Translations under genes and position numbers: made by a program | Shown here: one piece after another, positions 36,190 to 46,350 of the stretch | How the letters are laid out: the number at the start of each line of letters is the position of its first letter | How positions within the stretch are numbered: the stretch's first letter is position 1 | The notes under the pieces: generated by a model | What the model was told of the DNA's origin: nothing | The model's database searches: none | What the model saw: the letters and a program-made list of their open reading frames with translations, nothing else | NCBI GenBank assembly: GCA_028684065.1 | Contig: JAQUGO010000001.1 | Coordinates: 310,001 to 374,000, forward strand | Direction: 5' to 3' | Source of the DNA: Sulfurospirillaceae bacterium | GTDB taxonomy: Bacteria > Campylobacterota > Campylobacteria > Campylobacterales > Sulfurospirillaceae | Length of the DNA: 64,000 bases

Positions 36190-39100
36190 TTTTTTTCCAA
36201 GATTTATTAAATTTTTTATTTTTTATCTCTTTTCCAGTTTCTAAAATTAAATCAACTTGAAAAAAAACTCCTCTCGGCTGTACATTTGTAATTACACATG
36301 TAGTTATTAAACCTACAATCTCTACCTCATATTTATCATCAATTTTTGGTTCTTGATTCTCTATCTTTTTCGATTGATAGGTCAGTTGTTTCCAACTACT
36401 ATCAAACATAAATCTATTAGCTTCCAATATAGGATTTTTAAATTGATAGACTTTAGTGTTATCTGTATTGATGTTTTCTACAACAAATAACCACCATTTA
36501 TCTTTTTCTTTTTGAGCAAATTCTAATTGGTCTTTAGTTATTCCCACGCCACCTTGTGCCCATTGTCCTGTTAATGTTTTAACCTCTATGTAACGAATAA
36601 TTTGTCCATTTGTATCTTTTTCATATATATCAAAACCTTTGTTATTGGTTGGTGTTTTTTGGAAATCATTATCTTTTGAAAGAAGCAAAGTTTCTTTGTG
36701 GACTAAAATATAATTTTCTCCTTTATCCCCTATCTCTTTTGCACTCTCTCTTTGACTTATTTCTTGTGCTTCATCTAGTTCTTTATCTTTTCCAACATAT
36801 ACAGGTTTTCTATCATTAGAGCTTATTATTTTTTTATTAGTCGTATTTGATGAACTTGTACCAAAATAAGTGGAAGAACTACTTTCTCGATGTTTCACGC
36901 TATGGTTTTTAGCACTTATGTTCTCGGATGTACTTTTAGGTTTAATAGGAGGAGCTATTTCTCCTTTTGATTTTATATTTAACTGTTCATGATTTTCTTC
37001 TTGATTCATAGGAGTATCATAAATAGTCTCTTCATCAAATTGTTCTGTGTTAGGATTTGAAAATAAAGATACTGTATCGTCTATATCAAATTCTTGAGGT
37101 AAATCTATGACTTTTTTATTATTTAAAAAATCATGTATTTCTTCTTTACTCATTTTATTTCTCAGGATTCTTTCAATCCATCCATAACTATCTCTTGATA
37201 AATTTTTTGTATCGCAAATATATTTCGCGATGATTTCTATCATGTCATCTTCATTGTTGTGTTCAAGGATATAAAGTTTTCCATCACCTTCATAGGTAGT
37301 TTCATCACTTTTAAATAGAAAATTCTTTTCTATAGAGAATTCAATAACCAATTTACTTACAAAAGTTAAATTTGAAGGTAATACATCATGTAAAATAGAT
37401 TCATTTATTTCATTTTCTTTTATCTTTTTTTCATGATATAAAAGTCTTAATATGGCTTCTTTAAAGGAATCATTTTTCAGAATATTTACAATTTCATGAC
37501 TGCTTTCACATTCTACATAATCATAAATGGCAGAAGTATAATTTTCAGTTAAAGATGTAACTTCTAACCTTTTCGCTAATTTTTCAAATTGGTTTTGACA
37601 AAACTTTAAATTTTTATTTTTATCTGTAGCTTTTTTATATGCAGGCAAATCATTTATATATAATTTAGAAGATAAAATGAGTTGATTATCTACTGTTAAA
37701 ATAGGCAATTGATCATTAATTAAATTTTCATCTTCTTTTTGAATTTCAGTAAGTAATGCTCTCGCGTCTTTTAACTGATTTGAATTTAAATCTTGCTCTT
37801 GTGGCAATCTTTTTAGTAGTTCTATTAAAAAATAAAAAGTTGGTTTTTCCTGTACTCCAAGTAAAATTAACCCTTTAGCTAAATTTGATTCTTTGTCATC
37901 TCCAACTAAACTGCTCCAACTATAAATATCCGTTAAATGAATTTCAACTTGATAAACATACTTTGGAGCAATCCATTGATTGTTAATCAATATCGTTTTC
38001 TCTTCTATATCAAAATCAATTGTTTCATCTTTGAATCTTCTACCTATATATTTATAAATTTCTTTAGTATAATTAACTACTTGTCCATTGGTAGGTGATA
38101 GTTTTATCAGTTTTCGAAAGCTTTCAAAAAAAGATTCATTTGGAATATGTGTTATTAATCCCAATTTTGTAGCCATTTCTTTTTCACTAAGGCTACTTTT
38201 CTCATCTTTTTTACCAAGCCTAACACTTCTATCTAAAATATGATAGTATCCACCAGCTATTTTTAAATCATCATACAAGATTAATTCATCTGCTTTTTTT
38301 AATTCTGTATAGGCATATTTAGGTTTTAATAAGTCTTCTGCTTCTTCCACAGGATACCAAGCATATTTTGCCAAAGTATCTAAAATATTCAGTTGTTCAA
38401 ATATTTCAAAGTTATTCGCAATATAGTTTAATAATAAAATAGCATCTTTTTTACTATTTTTTTCAATTATTTGCTTTACTCTATCTTCTATATGTTGTGC
38501 TAGTATTAAAGGAGAAGCCCCTAAATCTTTCAAGAAAACAACCCAACTTTCTTGCGTTTTTTCATCCTCAAAACATATAGGTTTATATCGATTATCACTT
38601 AATATATTTGGTAGTTCAATTGTAGGCATATAAAGCTCTGATGCTTTGTATAAATTTTCTATATTTAAAAAACTGGGGATGATATTTGCATTTTTTAATC
38701 TACTAAAAGTATTATCTTCTATTGCTTCTTTTATCTTATTCCACTCTATAGCTAACCATTTTAAGGTTTCTATTTTATCATTTGTGTCATCACTATTTTT
38801 TAAAAAAGGAATAATAATATCTTGAATATAACTATCAATATTTTGCTCAGTAAATCCCATTTTTCTATAAAGTTCGTAAAGATTAGAAGTTACTTCCACA
38901 GATATAATTTCATATTCGCCTTCAAGACTTTTTATATGTTTTGGTGGCGTAAAATTTGTTGGTAAAAAGAGTTTTGCATCAGTATTCTTATTATAGATAT
39001 TATCCGTTACAGTTTCAACAAACGGTATAGAGTTTAAAGTTAATTTTTCATACTGTGATAAATTTTCAAACCAAGAAATATCTTCAGCCAAAATATCTAT

Positions 39101-41425
39101 CAGATATTCTCTTGCCTCTTTTTTTTGAAAAAATTCAAAACTATCCAATAGCAGAAGATGTTGAATTAATGTAGCTGATGTTAATTGTGTAATAAGTCCC
39201 TCATATTTTAAAAGAGGTTTATATATCTCAATATAATAATGATGAACAATGTTCATTTTAATCTCTTCCAAATAGATTAAATTATTTTCAAGATCTTCAT
39301 CTCTTGGCATATAAGGCGAATAATTTTTTATATCGCTTTGTATTTTTCCGTATTCACCATTTTCTTGATAAATTATTTGAAATTTTTTGATTTCATCTTC
39401 TGCTTCATTATATTCTTCTGAATTTGCATGGACAATTAAATCAATAACTTCTTTAATCCACTCTTTTGAAAGTGTTAAATGTTTCCAATATTCAAGCAAT
39501 AGAGATAGCTGATTTTGCAATGTTGGCTGCAACCAACTACTAGGAAGAGTATCGTGTTTTTTAATGGAGCCTACTAACTCTGTATCAAGAAATAAATGTT
39601 TCATATCTTGAAAAAGTGTTAGATTTGGATTTTTATCAAATAATGTATCGGAACCAATTTTATAAATACTTCTATTTAAAGTTAATTCAAAAGGTAATCC
39701 ATCGAGTAAATTATAATCTTCTCCATTATTGGCACAATATTTTAAGATTTCAAAAAACCACTCTTTTTTTCTCAATATAGCTATAGGCATTTTATCTATA
39801 GATACAGGAAACTCAATAATCTTTGATTCTGTACTTAAATAACCTCTTATATAGTCTGATGTGATTTCAGTTAGTTCAATATCTATATTTGCAAAATTAT
39901 CAATAATATATTTTTGTGGTTTTGGAAGAATAATCGAAAAATGTTTTTCAAAGGCATTAAGCAAAATTTCATTTTTTTCATCTTTAAAATAATGTAAATC
40001 TATTTCTTTTGGAGATAACCATTCTTTTTTTTCTTCAAAGGCTGTATAAAAACATTTCAGCTCAGATATATGTTTATAAAATCCTTTAACTAGTTTATCG
40101 TTTAATGAAAATTCTGTCTCTTTAGCCCAAAAATTATAATGACTGTTTTGTTCTATTTTCAAATAATCAATTAGTAATGCCCATGCTTTAGAAACTCCTT
40201 CTTCTAAAAGAAGCTCATTCCAATGAACTAAAGTTTCTTTATCATCCCCACTACCACTGCTTGTAATTTCAGTTCTTTTAGGATTTAAATCAAACCAGCC
40301 ATGAATATGAACTGGATAATTTGATTTAATTGGTAATGGTAAAAAGGTAAAAAACTTACTTTCATTTTTTATAGGTTGATTTTTATCATCTATCTCAACA
40401 GCTACTCCTACCCAAGGTAAAACTTTTCTAGGGTTTGGAGTAATTTTCAAAACTTTTTTGGCTTGCTGTATCAATGAATTATTGTCACCCCTTAGCAATC
40501 CATTGATAACAGTAAATTTTTTCTTCTCATGCGAATATTGTGCTTTATTTCTATCAAAATAATTAATTTCAAAATGATGTTTATAGGTAAAAAGTGGCAA
40601 CTCATTACCATGTGATTCCCACCTTTCACAAATCTCGATAGGGCTACCTTTAAACTCTTTTTGTATTATGTTGTTGTATTTTTCAAGCTCATCTTTATTT
40701 TCTGTTTTAATATCTAAATGGACTGTTTTTTTACCATCTTCACTAATTTCTTGGAGAATAAGTCTATGCACATGTCTAAGAAATAATAAATTGTCTACAT
40801 TATCTTGCCACGCATCAACCCATTTTAAGAAATCTTCAAATGTAAATATTTCATTGCTTATTTGACTCTCTTTTGAAGTTATTTCATCTCTTAGAGGTAG
40901 TCTAAATATAGTCTTCTCAAAATTTTCATCAATTACATTATTAAAAGTATCTAACCATTCACTTATCTCTTGAGAACTCGTATAGTCCCAGCCTTGGATA
41001 CTTTTGCTTTTTTCTTTACCTACAGCAGTTCGCTGAACATCAAACCAATAAGCTCTACCGTTTGATACAAAACTAGGATGATCAGAAATACTAAAACTAG
41101 AACTAAAGCCTTGACCAAATCTACCAGTAGAATCAGCTTCCTTTGTTTTACCTTGGGCACTTATTTTTACTATGCTTTTAAAATCTTTTTCTTTAAATTG
41201 TGAATTATTTTGTAATAAAAGGGCATTAGTATTTGCTGCTTCAAAATCTGTAGAATTCAATTTTGGATACTGTTGCTTATCAAATGTAACTATTAATTCT
41301 GTAGCACCAGAATCATCTGCATTTTGAAGATATTCTTTAAGAATAGAATCCTTATCATAACCATCAATTAAATCTCTTATTCTTGGTATTAATTCCTCAT
41401 CATAATCCACTTCAAAAGATGACAC
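36179..41425 (-). CDS. Giant GHKL (Hsp90/sacsin-like) ATPase with C-terminal DUF3883 domain
   Basis: 1748 residues. The N-terminal GHKL ATPase has the N-box KEYLQNADDSGATELIV and the G-box TGRFGQGFSSSFSISDHP, as in sacsin and NO VEIN proteins. A long helical middle follows. A C-terminal DUF3883 fold, nuclease-like, is at about 1585-1680 (NKGFDIYEKDTNG, RYIEVKTLTGQWAQGG with E-x-K). A linker rich in Ser/Asn precedes it. GHKL ATPases of this type occur in bacterial conflict systems. GTG 41425 is chosen since AAAGG is correctly spaced; the frame can start 9 bases earlier (GTG 41434) without a usable ribosome-binding site. Transcribed away from hsdR, after a perfect hairpin. Confidence 0.85.
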   Translation of the reverse strand: MSSFEVDYDEELIPRIRDLIDGYDKDSILKEYLQNADDSGATELIVTFDKQQYPKLNSTDFEAANTNALLLQNNSQFKEKDFKSIVKISAQGKTKEADSTGRFGQGFSSSFSISDHPSFVSNGRAYWFDVQRTAVGKEKSKSIQGWDYTSSQEISEWLDTFNNVIDENFEKTIFRLPLRDEITSKESQISNEIFTFEDFLKWVDAWQDNVDNLLFLRHVHRLILQEISEDGKKTVHLDIKTENKDELEKYNNIIQKEFKGSPIEICERWESHGNELPLFTYKHHFEINYFDRNKAQYSHEKKKFTVINGLLRGDNNSLIQQAKKVLKITPNPRKVLPWVGVAVEIDDKNQPIKNESKFFTFLPLPIKSNYPVHIHGWFDLNPKRTEITSSGSGDDKETLVHWNELLLEEGVSKAWALLIDYLKIEQNSHYNFWAKETEFSLNDKLVKGFYKHISELKCFYTAFEEKKEWLSPKEIDLHYFKDEKNEILLNAFEKHFSIILPKPQKYIIDNFANIDIELTEITSDYIRGYLSTESKIIEFPVSIDKMPIAILRKKEWFFEILKYCANNGEDYNLLDGLPFELTLNRSIYKIGSDTLFDKNPNLTLFQDMKHLFLDTELVGSIKKHDTLPSSWLQPTLQNQLSLLLEYWKHLTLSKEWIKEVIDLIVHANSEEYNEAEDEIKKFQIIYQENGEYGKIQSDIKNYSPYMPRDEDLENNLIYLEEIKMNIVHHYYIEIYKPLLKYEGLITQLTSATLIQHLLLLDSFEFFQKKEAREYLIDILAEDISWFENLSQYEKLTLNSIPFVETVTDNIYNKNTDAKLFLPTNFTPPKHIKSLEGEYEIISVEVTSNLYELYRKMGFTEQNIDSYIQDIIIPFLKNSDDTNDKIETLKWLAIEWNKIKEAIEDNTFSRLKNANIIPSFLNIENLYKASELYMPTIELPNILSDNRYKPICFEDEKTQESWVVFLKDLGASPLILAQHIEDRVKQIIEKNSKKDAILLLNYIANNFEIFEQLNILDTLAKYAWYPVEEAEDLLKPKYAYTELKKADELILYDDLKIAGGYYHILDRSVRLGKKDEKSSLSEKEMATKLGLITHIPNESFFESFRKLIKLSPTNGQVVNYTKEIYKYIGRRFKDETIDFDIEEKTILINNQWIAPKYVYQVEIHLTDIYSWSSLVGDDKESNLAKGLILLGVQEKPTFYFLIELLKRLPQEQDLNSNQLKDARALLTEIQKEDENLINDQLPILTVDNQLILSSKLYINDLPAYKKATDKNKNLKFCQNQFEKLAKRLEVTSLTENYTSAIYDYVECESSHEIVNILKNDSFKEAILRLLYHEKKIKENEINESILHDVLPSNLTFVSKLVIEFSIEKNFLFKSDETTYEGDGKLYILEHNNEDDMIEIIAKYICDTKNLSRDSYGWIERILRNKMSKEEIHDFLNNKKVIDLPQEFDIDDTVSLFSNPNTEQFDEETIYDTPMNQEENHEQLNIKSKGEIAPPIKPKSTSENISAKNHSVKHRESSSSTYFGTSSSNTTNKKIISSNDRKPVYVGKDKELDEAQEISQRESAKEIGDKGENYILVHKETLLLSKDNDFQKTPTNNKGFDIYEKDTNGQIIRYIEVKTLTGQWAQGGVGITKDQLEFAQKEKDKWWLFVVENINTDNTKVYQFKNPILEANRFMFDSSWKQLTYQSKKIENQEPKIDDKYEVEIVGLITTCVITNVQPRGVFFQVDLILETGKEIKNKKFNKSWKKIDG

Positions 41426-41525
41426 TGTATTCACCTTTATTCCAGAACGAATTCATAGTTACTCCAAATTATTCTTACATATCCATAAGGATACTTTCTT
41501 GTATATTTCTAACAACTCGATTGGT

Positions 41526-41569
41526 TTGTTCTGGAACATAGTATTTTGCAATACTATGTTCCAGAACAA
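41526..41569. repeat. 20-bp perfect inverted repeat between hsdR and the GHKL gene
   Basis: Arms 41526-41545 and 41550-41569 pair perfectly (core GTTCTGGAACATAGTATT) around a TTGC loop. No T-tract follows on either strand. The outer 9 bases GTTCTGGAA recur once more at 41440-41448 (minus strand), just before the ribosome-binding site of the GHKL gene. Candidate operator, transcript hairpin or cruciform. Confidence 0.8.
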
Positions 41570-41603
41570 TATTCTCTTTGAAAATAATCAACTATTCTTT
41601 ATA

Positions 41604-44543
41604 CTACCTTGCCCTCAAGGCTCTTTCAAAGCTATCTAGCATCCCAATTCTAAATGCCTCGTCGCCCGCAAAAAGCTTATAAAGCTCAAGCTCTTTTTTT
41701 CGTTCTTTATTCATAACTTCAGCAACGATTCTTTCTAATGCTATTCTTCTCGTATGTGTGTCGTTATTGTCTTGGTATTTGGTTTGAAAATCATCATGCG
41801 TTTGCACTTTATCCATCAGACTTATAAATTTAACTCTTTGCTCTTGTGGTGTTGCTTCCCAACCATGAAACCACTTTTCGTTAAATGCTTCAATGATGCT
41901 GTCCAATAAGTCTTTTTCAGGCTCTCCATGTGTTCCTCTAGGGTTTGCATTTTGTGGGTCTAGTTGTGTCTCACTCTCATCAAGCACTATATTTGCACTA
42001 AGCTTTACTCTCTCAAGTCCATAGGTTGATAAATCAACACTATTTAACAGTTCATCGAGCTTATCTTGGTCTTTATCTTTTATAATCAATTTTGGTATTA
42101 AAAATTTTAAAAACCAAAAGAGTTTTTCCCATGCAACTATTTCATAAGGCATAATAGAAGCCATCTGCCCATAGATTTTTACAAACTGTTTTGCTTTGAT
42201 TTTATAATCTACTTTATCTTCATCTTTAAGTTCTAATGCATGATTAAATCTCTCAGCCGCCGTATCTATTATTGGTGAAAGCTTACTTGCGTCTACACCT
42301 TTGAAATATTTTTCAAAAAATTCATCAACTTCATTTGATTCGTAAACACCTAAATCATCAAGTGCGTCTTTTAATTCGTGCAACACATTTATATCAGTAG
42401 CTTCACTAAGCGTTGTTGATGTATAAAATGGATCAAAGGAAACTTTAATATCCTCTATTTTATTAAAAAAATCTAGTACAAATAAATCTTCTGTTTTTTT
42501 ACTATATTTAGGTGCTGAGCGATTAAGACGGGAGAGAGCTTGAACTGCTAATACATCTTGCAATTTTTTATCCACATACATTGTACAAAGCTTTGGTTGG
42601 TCAAAACCTGTTAAAAATTTATTTGCAACTACAAGTAGTTTATATTCATCACTATCAAATTTTTCACTTATATCTTTTCCTGCAAAACCATTCATTCCAT
42701 CTTCTGTATAATCAATTCCTTTAACCTCTTTTTTGCCAGAAAATGCGATTATCGCCTTAAATGGATTACCAAGCTCTACAAGTTTCTTATTTATTGTTTG
42801 AAAATAAACAATAGCTGTTTCGATATTGGCTGTAACAACCATACCTTTTGCTTTGCCTTTTAGCTTCTTAGTTTTGACAACTTTTTCCATAAAATGGTCT
42901 AAGATAATCTCCACTTTTGTAGCTATTGTTGATGGGTTCTTTTCTACAAAACTTCTTAATTTCTTTTGGGCTTTTTTTGTGTCAAATAGTGGATTATCTT
43001 CTATTGATTTGGCAATTTCATAGTAACTTTTGTATGTTGTATAGTTTGATAATACATCTAAAATAAATCCTTCCTCAATAGCTTGTTTCATAGAGTACAG
43101 ATGAAATGGTTTGAAAGTTCCATCTTGTTGTTTGGTTCCAAACTTTTCTAAAGTTGTATTTTTGGGAGTTGCTGTAAATGCAAGGTATGAAGCATTTCCT
43201 TTCATTTTACGACTTTGCATGATTTCTAAAATCATATCTTGAGCATCCATTTCTTCGTCAAACTCTTTTTTACCCATTGCTTCATTCATTTTTCCATGAG
43301 CCGAACCACTTTGAGATGAATGAGCTTCATCTATGATAACCGCGAATCTTTTATCACTTAGGTCGCTTATGCCATCTACAATAAAAGGAAATTTTTGAAT
43401 AGTAGTGAGTATTATCTTTTTACCATTTTCAAGATTGCTTTTGAGTTCACTTGAACTATAGGCGGGAGCTACTATATTTTTTTGTTCACTGAAGCTTTTG
43501 ACATTATCACGAAGTTGTTTATCAAGAAGCTTTCTGTCTGTTACTATAATTACACTATCAAAAAGTGGATAATCCAGACCTTTACTTCCTTGTATATGTT
43601 CACTGTTCGGATAAGCCTCTATAAGCTGATATGCACTCCATGTAATTGAGTTAGACTTTCCACTTCCTGCACTATGTTGGATAAGATAGGTTTTACCCAC
43701 ACCATTGCAGCTGACATCATCTATCAGTTGTCTAACAACATCAAGTTGATGGTATCTTGGAAAATAAAGCGTTTCACCATCCAGCCTTACAAAGTGCTGG
43801 ATGATGTTTGCTAATGAATTTTTACTAAAGATTTCTTCCCAAATATAGGCAGTTTTATGCCCATTTTTATTTACTGGATTGCCAGCCCCAAAATTATTTC
43901 CTTTATTAAAAGGCAAAAAGAAAGTTTTATCATTCTCTAGTTTTGTGGTCATAAATGCTTCATCAGTGTCAATAGTAAAGTGAACGATACATCTAGCAAA
44001 ATTTAATAATGGCTCTCTTGGATCTCTATTTTCTTTATATTGTTTAATCCCATGATACCGTGCATTTTGTCCAGTCCAATGGTTTTTAAGTTCCATTGTA
44101 ATAATTGGTAAGCCATTTAAGAAAATTACCATATCGAGTTCTAACAAAGGATTGGCATTTGAAAAGGTTACTTGTCTTGTGATACTAAATTGATTTGAAG
44201 CAAATCTTCTTTTGAGTTCGTCTCCACTTGAAGCCAAAGGAGCAATATAGAAAAATGTAAAATGAGCATCATCTACATCAAGACCTTTTTTAAGGATTTT
44301 TAGAATCCCATACTTTTTAATCATCTTATCGAGTCTTTGGATGACTTTTAGTTTGTATTGAGGATCTCTTTTGAGTTTATTTAACTCTTCTTCTTGAGTG
44401 GATTCTAAAAAATTCCAAAATATCTTTTCATCAATCGCATACTCTTTATTAAAGTCTTTGTTTTCGCCTTTATAAAAAGCCTGTGCTAATAAAGATTGTT
44501 CAATACAACTTTCTAATGCTTCTTCGTTTGTTTGACTACTCAT
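41604..44543 (-). CDS. hsdR: Type I restriction enzyme R subunit HsdR
   Basis: 979 residues. Nuclease core ELDMVIFLNGLPIITMELKNHW near 136-157 (D...ExK). Translocase: Walker A QHSAGSGKSNSITW near 291, DEAH box VIIDEAHSSQSG, SF2 motif SYLAFTATPKNTT and QALSRLNRSAP. Intact and full length. The start overlaps the end of the rhuM gene as ATGA. It is the last gene of the restriction operon, separated from hsdM and hsdS by the Kiwa-like pair and RhuM. Confidence 0.95.
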   Translation of the reverse strand: MSSQTNEEALESCIEQSLLAQAFYKGENKDFNKEYAIDEKIFWNFLESTQEEELNKLKRDPQYKLKVIQRLDKMIKKYGILKILKKGLDVDDAHFTFFYIAPLASSGDELKRRFASNQFSITRQVTFSNANPLLELDMVIFLNGLPIITMELKNHWTGQNARYHGIKQYKENRDPREPLLNFARCIVHFTIDTDEAFMTTKLENDKTFFLPFNKGNNFGAGNPVNKNGHKTAYIWEEIFSKNSLANIIQHFVRLDGETLYFPRYHQLDVVRQLIDDVSCNGVGKTYLIQHSAGSGKSNSITWSAYQLIEAYPNSEHIQGSKGLDYPLFDSVIIVTDRKLLDKQLRDNVKSFSEQKNIVAPAYSSSELKSNLENGKKIILTTIQKFPFIVDGISDLSDKRFAVIIDEAHSSQSGSAHGKMNEAMGKKEFDEEMDAQDMILEIMQSRKMKGNASYLAFTATPKNTTLEKFGTKQQDGTFKPFHLYSMKQAIEEGFILDVLSNYTTYKSYYEIAKSIEDNPLFDTKKAQKKLRSFVEKNPSTIATKVEIILDHFMEKVVKTKKLKGKAKGMVVTANIETAIVYFQTINKKLVELGNPFKAIIAFSGKKEVKGIDYTEDGMNGFAGKDISEKFDSDEYKLLVVANKFLTGFDQPKLCTMYVDKKLQDVLAVQALSRLNRSAPKYSKKTEDLFVLDFFNKIEDIKVSFDPFYTSTTLSEATDINVLHELKDALDDLGVYESNEVDEFFEKYFKGVDASKLSPIIDTAAERFNHALELKDEDKVDYKIKAKQFVKIYGQMASIMPYEIVAWEKLFWFLKFLIPKLIIKDKDQDKLDELLNSVDLSTYGLERVKLSANIVLDESETQLDPQNANPRGTHGEPEKDLLDSIIEAFNEKWFHGWEATPQEQRVKFISLMDKVQTHDDFQTKYQDNNDTHTRRIALERIVAEVMNKERKKELELYKLFAGDEAFRIGMLDSFERALRAR

Positions 44544-45535
44544 TTTAACCTCTTTATATCTTCTTCAAGTTCTTTGATACTTTGGAATTTTTCTATTTTC
44601 TTCTGTTCATCTTTAAATTTTTGATATTCTAGTTCACTTTTGGCTTTTGCTATTTCGTGGCTTATTTTTCCTGCATGTGTCAATAATTCTCTACCATTCA
44701 TAGACAATATCATATCGAGTCTGATTATCCAATCTTTCATATACATAGGCATCTTTTGAGATGCCATCGTTTCTGCAAATGCTAAATACTGCTCGACTAA
44801 AAGCCCAAGAAGTTTTATCTCTTCTTCGTCCAGATAATTTTTAGCGACACTTACATCTTTTTTGGTGATATTTTTGTTCTCTTTATCAAACGACATCATC
44901 CCTAAAAGCGGTTTTGCGATATCGATCCTGTTGTGTACCAGTTCAGCAGCCGTTTGGCTTGACACTGCCCATAAAAGCTTGTTTTGCACTATTTTAAAAA
45001 ACTCTATTGTTTTTTCATCTGTAGCATCATAGTCAATGCTTGTCATATAGATATCTTTTATTTTTTGATAAAAAAATCGCTCACTAAGGCGTATCTCTCT
45101 TAGTCGTTGTTGAAGTTCATCGAAATAGCTCATAGAGTTGCCATTTTTAAATCGCTCATCATTGAGTACAAAACCTTTGGTGATATACTCTTTTAGCTTG
45201 TCATTTGCCCAGATACGAAATTTTGTACCAGTGGTTGAGCGTACTCTAAAACCAATGGCTATCATCATATCGAGGTTGTAAAACTTCACATCATTACTTT
45301 GAGTTTTTCCTTCAATAGCACCATGTTGTGTGGTTGTTCGGAAATTCCGAACAACCACATTTTCATCTAGTTCACCCTCTTCAAAAATAGCTTTGATATG
45401 CTCACTGATAGTTGATTTTGCTTTGCCAAATACTTCACAAATCTGAGCTTGAGAAAGCCACATAGAGCCATCCTCAAACATCACATCTACTTTAATATTG
45501 CCATTTTCGTTTTGATAGATCAAAATTTCACTCAT
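44540..45535 (-). CDS. RhuM-family protein
   Basis: 331 residues. N-terminal DNA-binding-like part (MWLSQAQICEVFGKAKSTISEHI), then the family core NFRTTTQHGAIEGK ... FYNLDMMIAIGFRVRSTTGTKFRIWA. C-terminal coiled coil rich in Glu/Lys. RhuM proteins are common passengers in type I restriction loci; their role is undefined. Start shares one base with the KwaB-like stop (TAATG) and the end overlaps hsdR by 4 bases. Confidence 0.88.
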   Translation of the reverse strand: MSEILIYQNENGNIKVDVMFEDGSMWLSQAQICEVFGKAKSTISEHIKAIFEEGELDENVVVRNFRTTTQHGAIEGKTQSNDVKFYNLDMMIAIGFRVRSTTGTKFRIWANDKLKEYITKGFVLNDERFKNGNSMSYFDELQQRLREIRLSERFFYQKIKDIYMTSIDYDATDEKTIEFFKIVQNKLLWAVSSQTAAELVHNRIDIAKPLLGMMSFDKENKNITKKDVSVAKNYLDEEEIKLLGLLVEQYLAFAETMASQKMPMYMKDWIIRLDMILSMNGRELLTHAGKISHEIAKAKSELEYQKFKDEQKKIEKFQSIKELEEDIKRLK

Positions 45536-46350
45536 TACATCTCCAAAATTGAATTAGCAAGTCTTTTTTCAGGATGGATTAAAGTCGTATAATACCGTTG
45601 TTCAATTCCAAACAAAACCAACTTCAAATGATCTTCTGTTTCAATCACAAACTTATCTCCATCTGTTGGAACATCTGGGCAATAAGATTTAGTATAAGTT
45701 ACAACTTGTGTTACTTCACTATCTGTAAAGCTATTTAATGTATCAATAGCCATTGCAATTCTTTTTCTATTTGCAGTTTTTACACCATCACTAGTAAAAT
45801 CTGTGCCTAATGAAATAAAACCTTTACCTAAAAAACTATTTACTTCTTCTTGTGTGGCTGTCCGATACAAAGCCTCAATACCCTTAAACATCTGTTTAAT
45901 TTTTGCAATCTCTTTGAAATACAAAGTATCGCTATCTTTATCATATATAGCATCAATCCATTCATTGATTACAATAATTGGTTGATCTGTTTGCAATGTT
46001 GGTGAATCAGTAATCTTAAACCATTTTTTCGATAGAAGTTGAGTAGTTGACATTTTTTGAAATAAATATAGATTATTTTGTTTTGAGCATAAATATTTAA
46101 TATCTTCATATTTATCAGTAGCTATTTGATTAAAAGTAGTTCCATTAAAAGTTTCTTCTATCAATCCATTTGTATAATTTCTAGATAAAAAATTATCTAA
46201 AATGAACCATTCATCATCTTCAAGTTTATACTCTGAAGAATAGCTTTGAGGATTAGCTAAGTTGGGAGTTTCAAGTATAGTGTTTTTTGATGCAATAACT
46301 TTTAAAAACTCATCACCTCTACCTTTTAATTTTGCTAATAAATAGTTCAT
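45535..46350 (-). CDS. KwaB-like protein of a Kiwa-type defence pair (DUF4868-like)
   Basis: 271 residues, cytoplasmic, mixed alpha/beta. The order and spacing of blocks such as LYLFQKMSTTQLL, IDAIYDKDSDTLYF, TANRKRIAMAID and LKLVLFGIEQRYYTTLI resemble DUF4868/KwaB, the DNA-binding partner in Kiwa; KwaB is usually somewhat longer (about 315). The preceding gene encodes a matching small membrane protein with a 4-base overlap, as in kwaAB. Assigned from memory of the family; not certain. Confidence 0.55.
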   Translation of the reverse strand: MNYLLAKLKGRGDEFLKVIASKNTILETPNLANPQSYSSEYKLEDDEWFILDNFLSRNYTNGLIEETFNGTTFNQIATDKYEDIKYLCSKQNNLYLFQKMSTTQLLSKKWFKITDSPTLQTDQPIIVINEWIDAIYDKDSDTLYFKEIAKIKQMFKGIEALYRTATQEEVNSFLGKGFISLGTDFTSDGVKTANRKRIAMAIDTLNSFTDSEVTQVVTYTKSYCPDVPTDGDKFVIETEDHLKLVLFGIEQRYYTTLIHPEKRLANSILEM

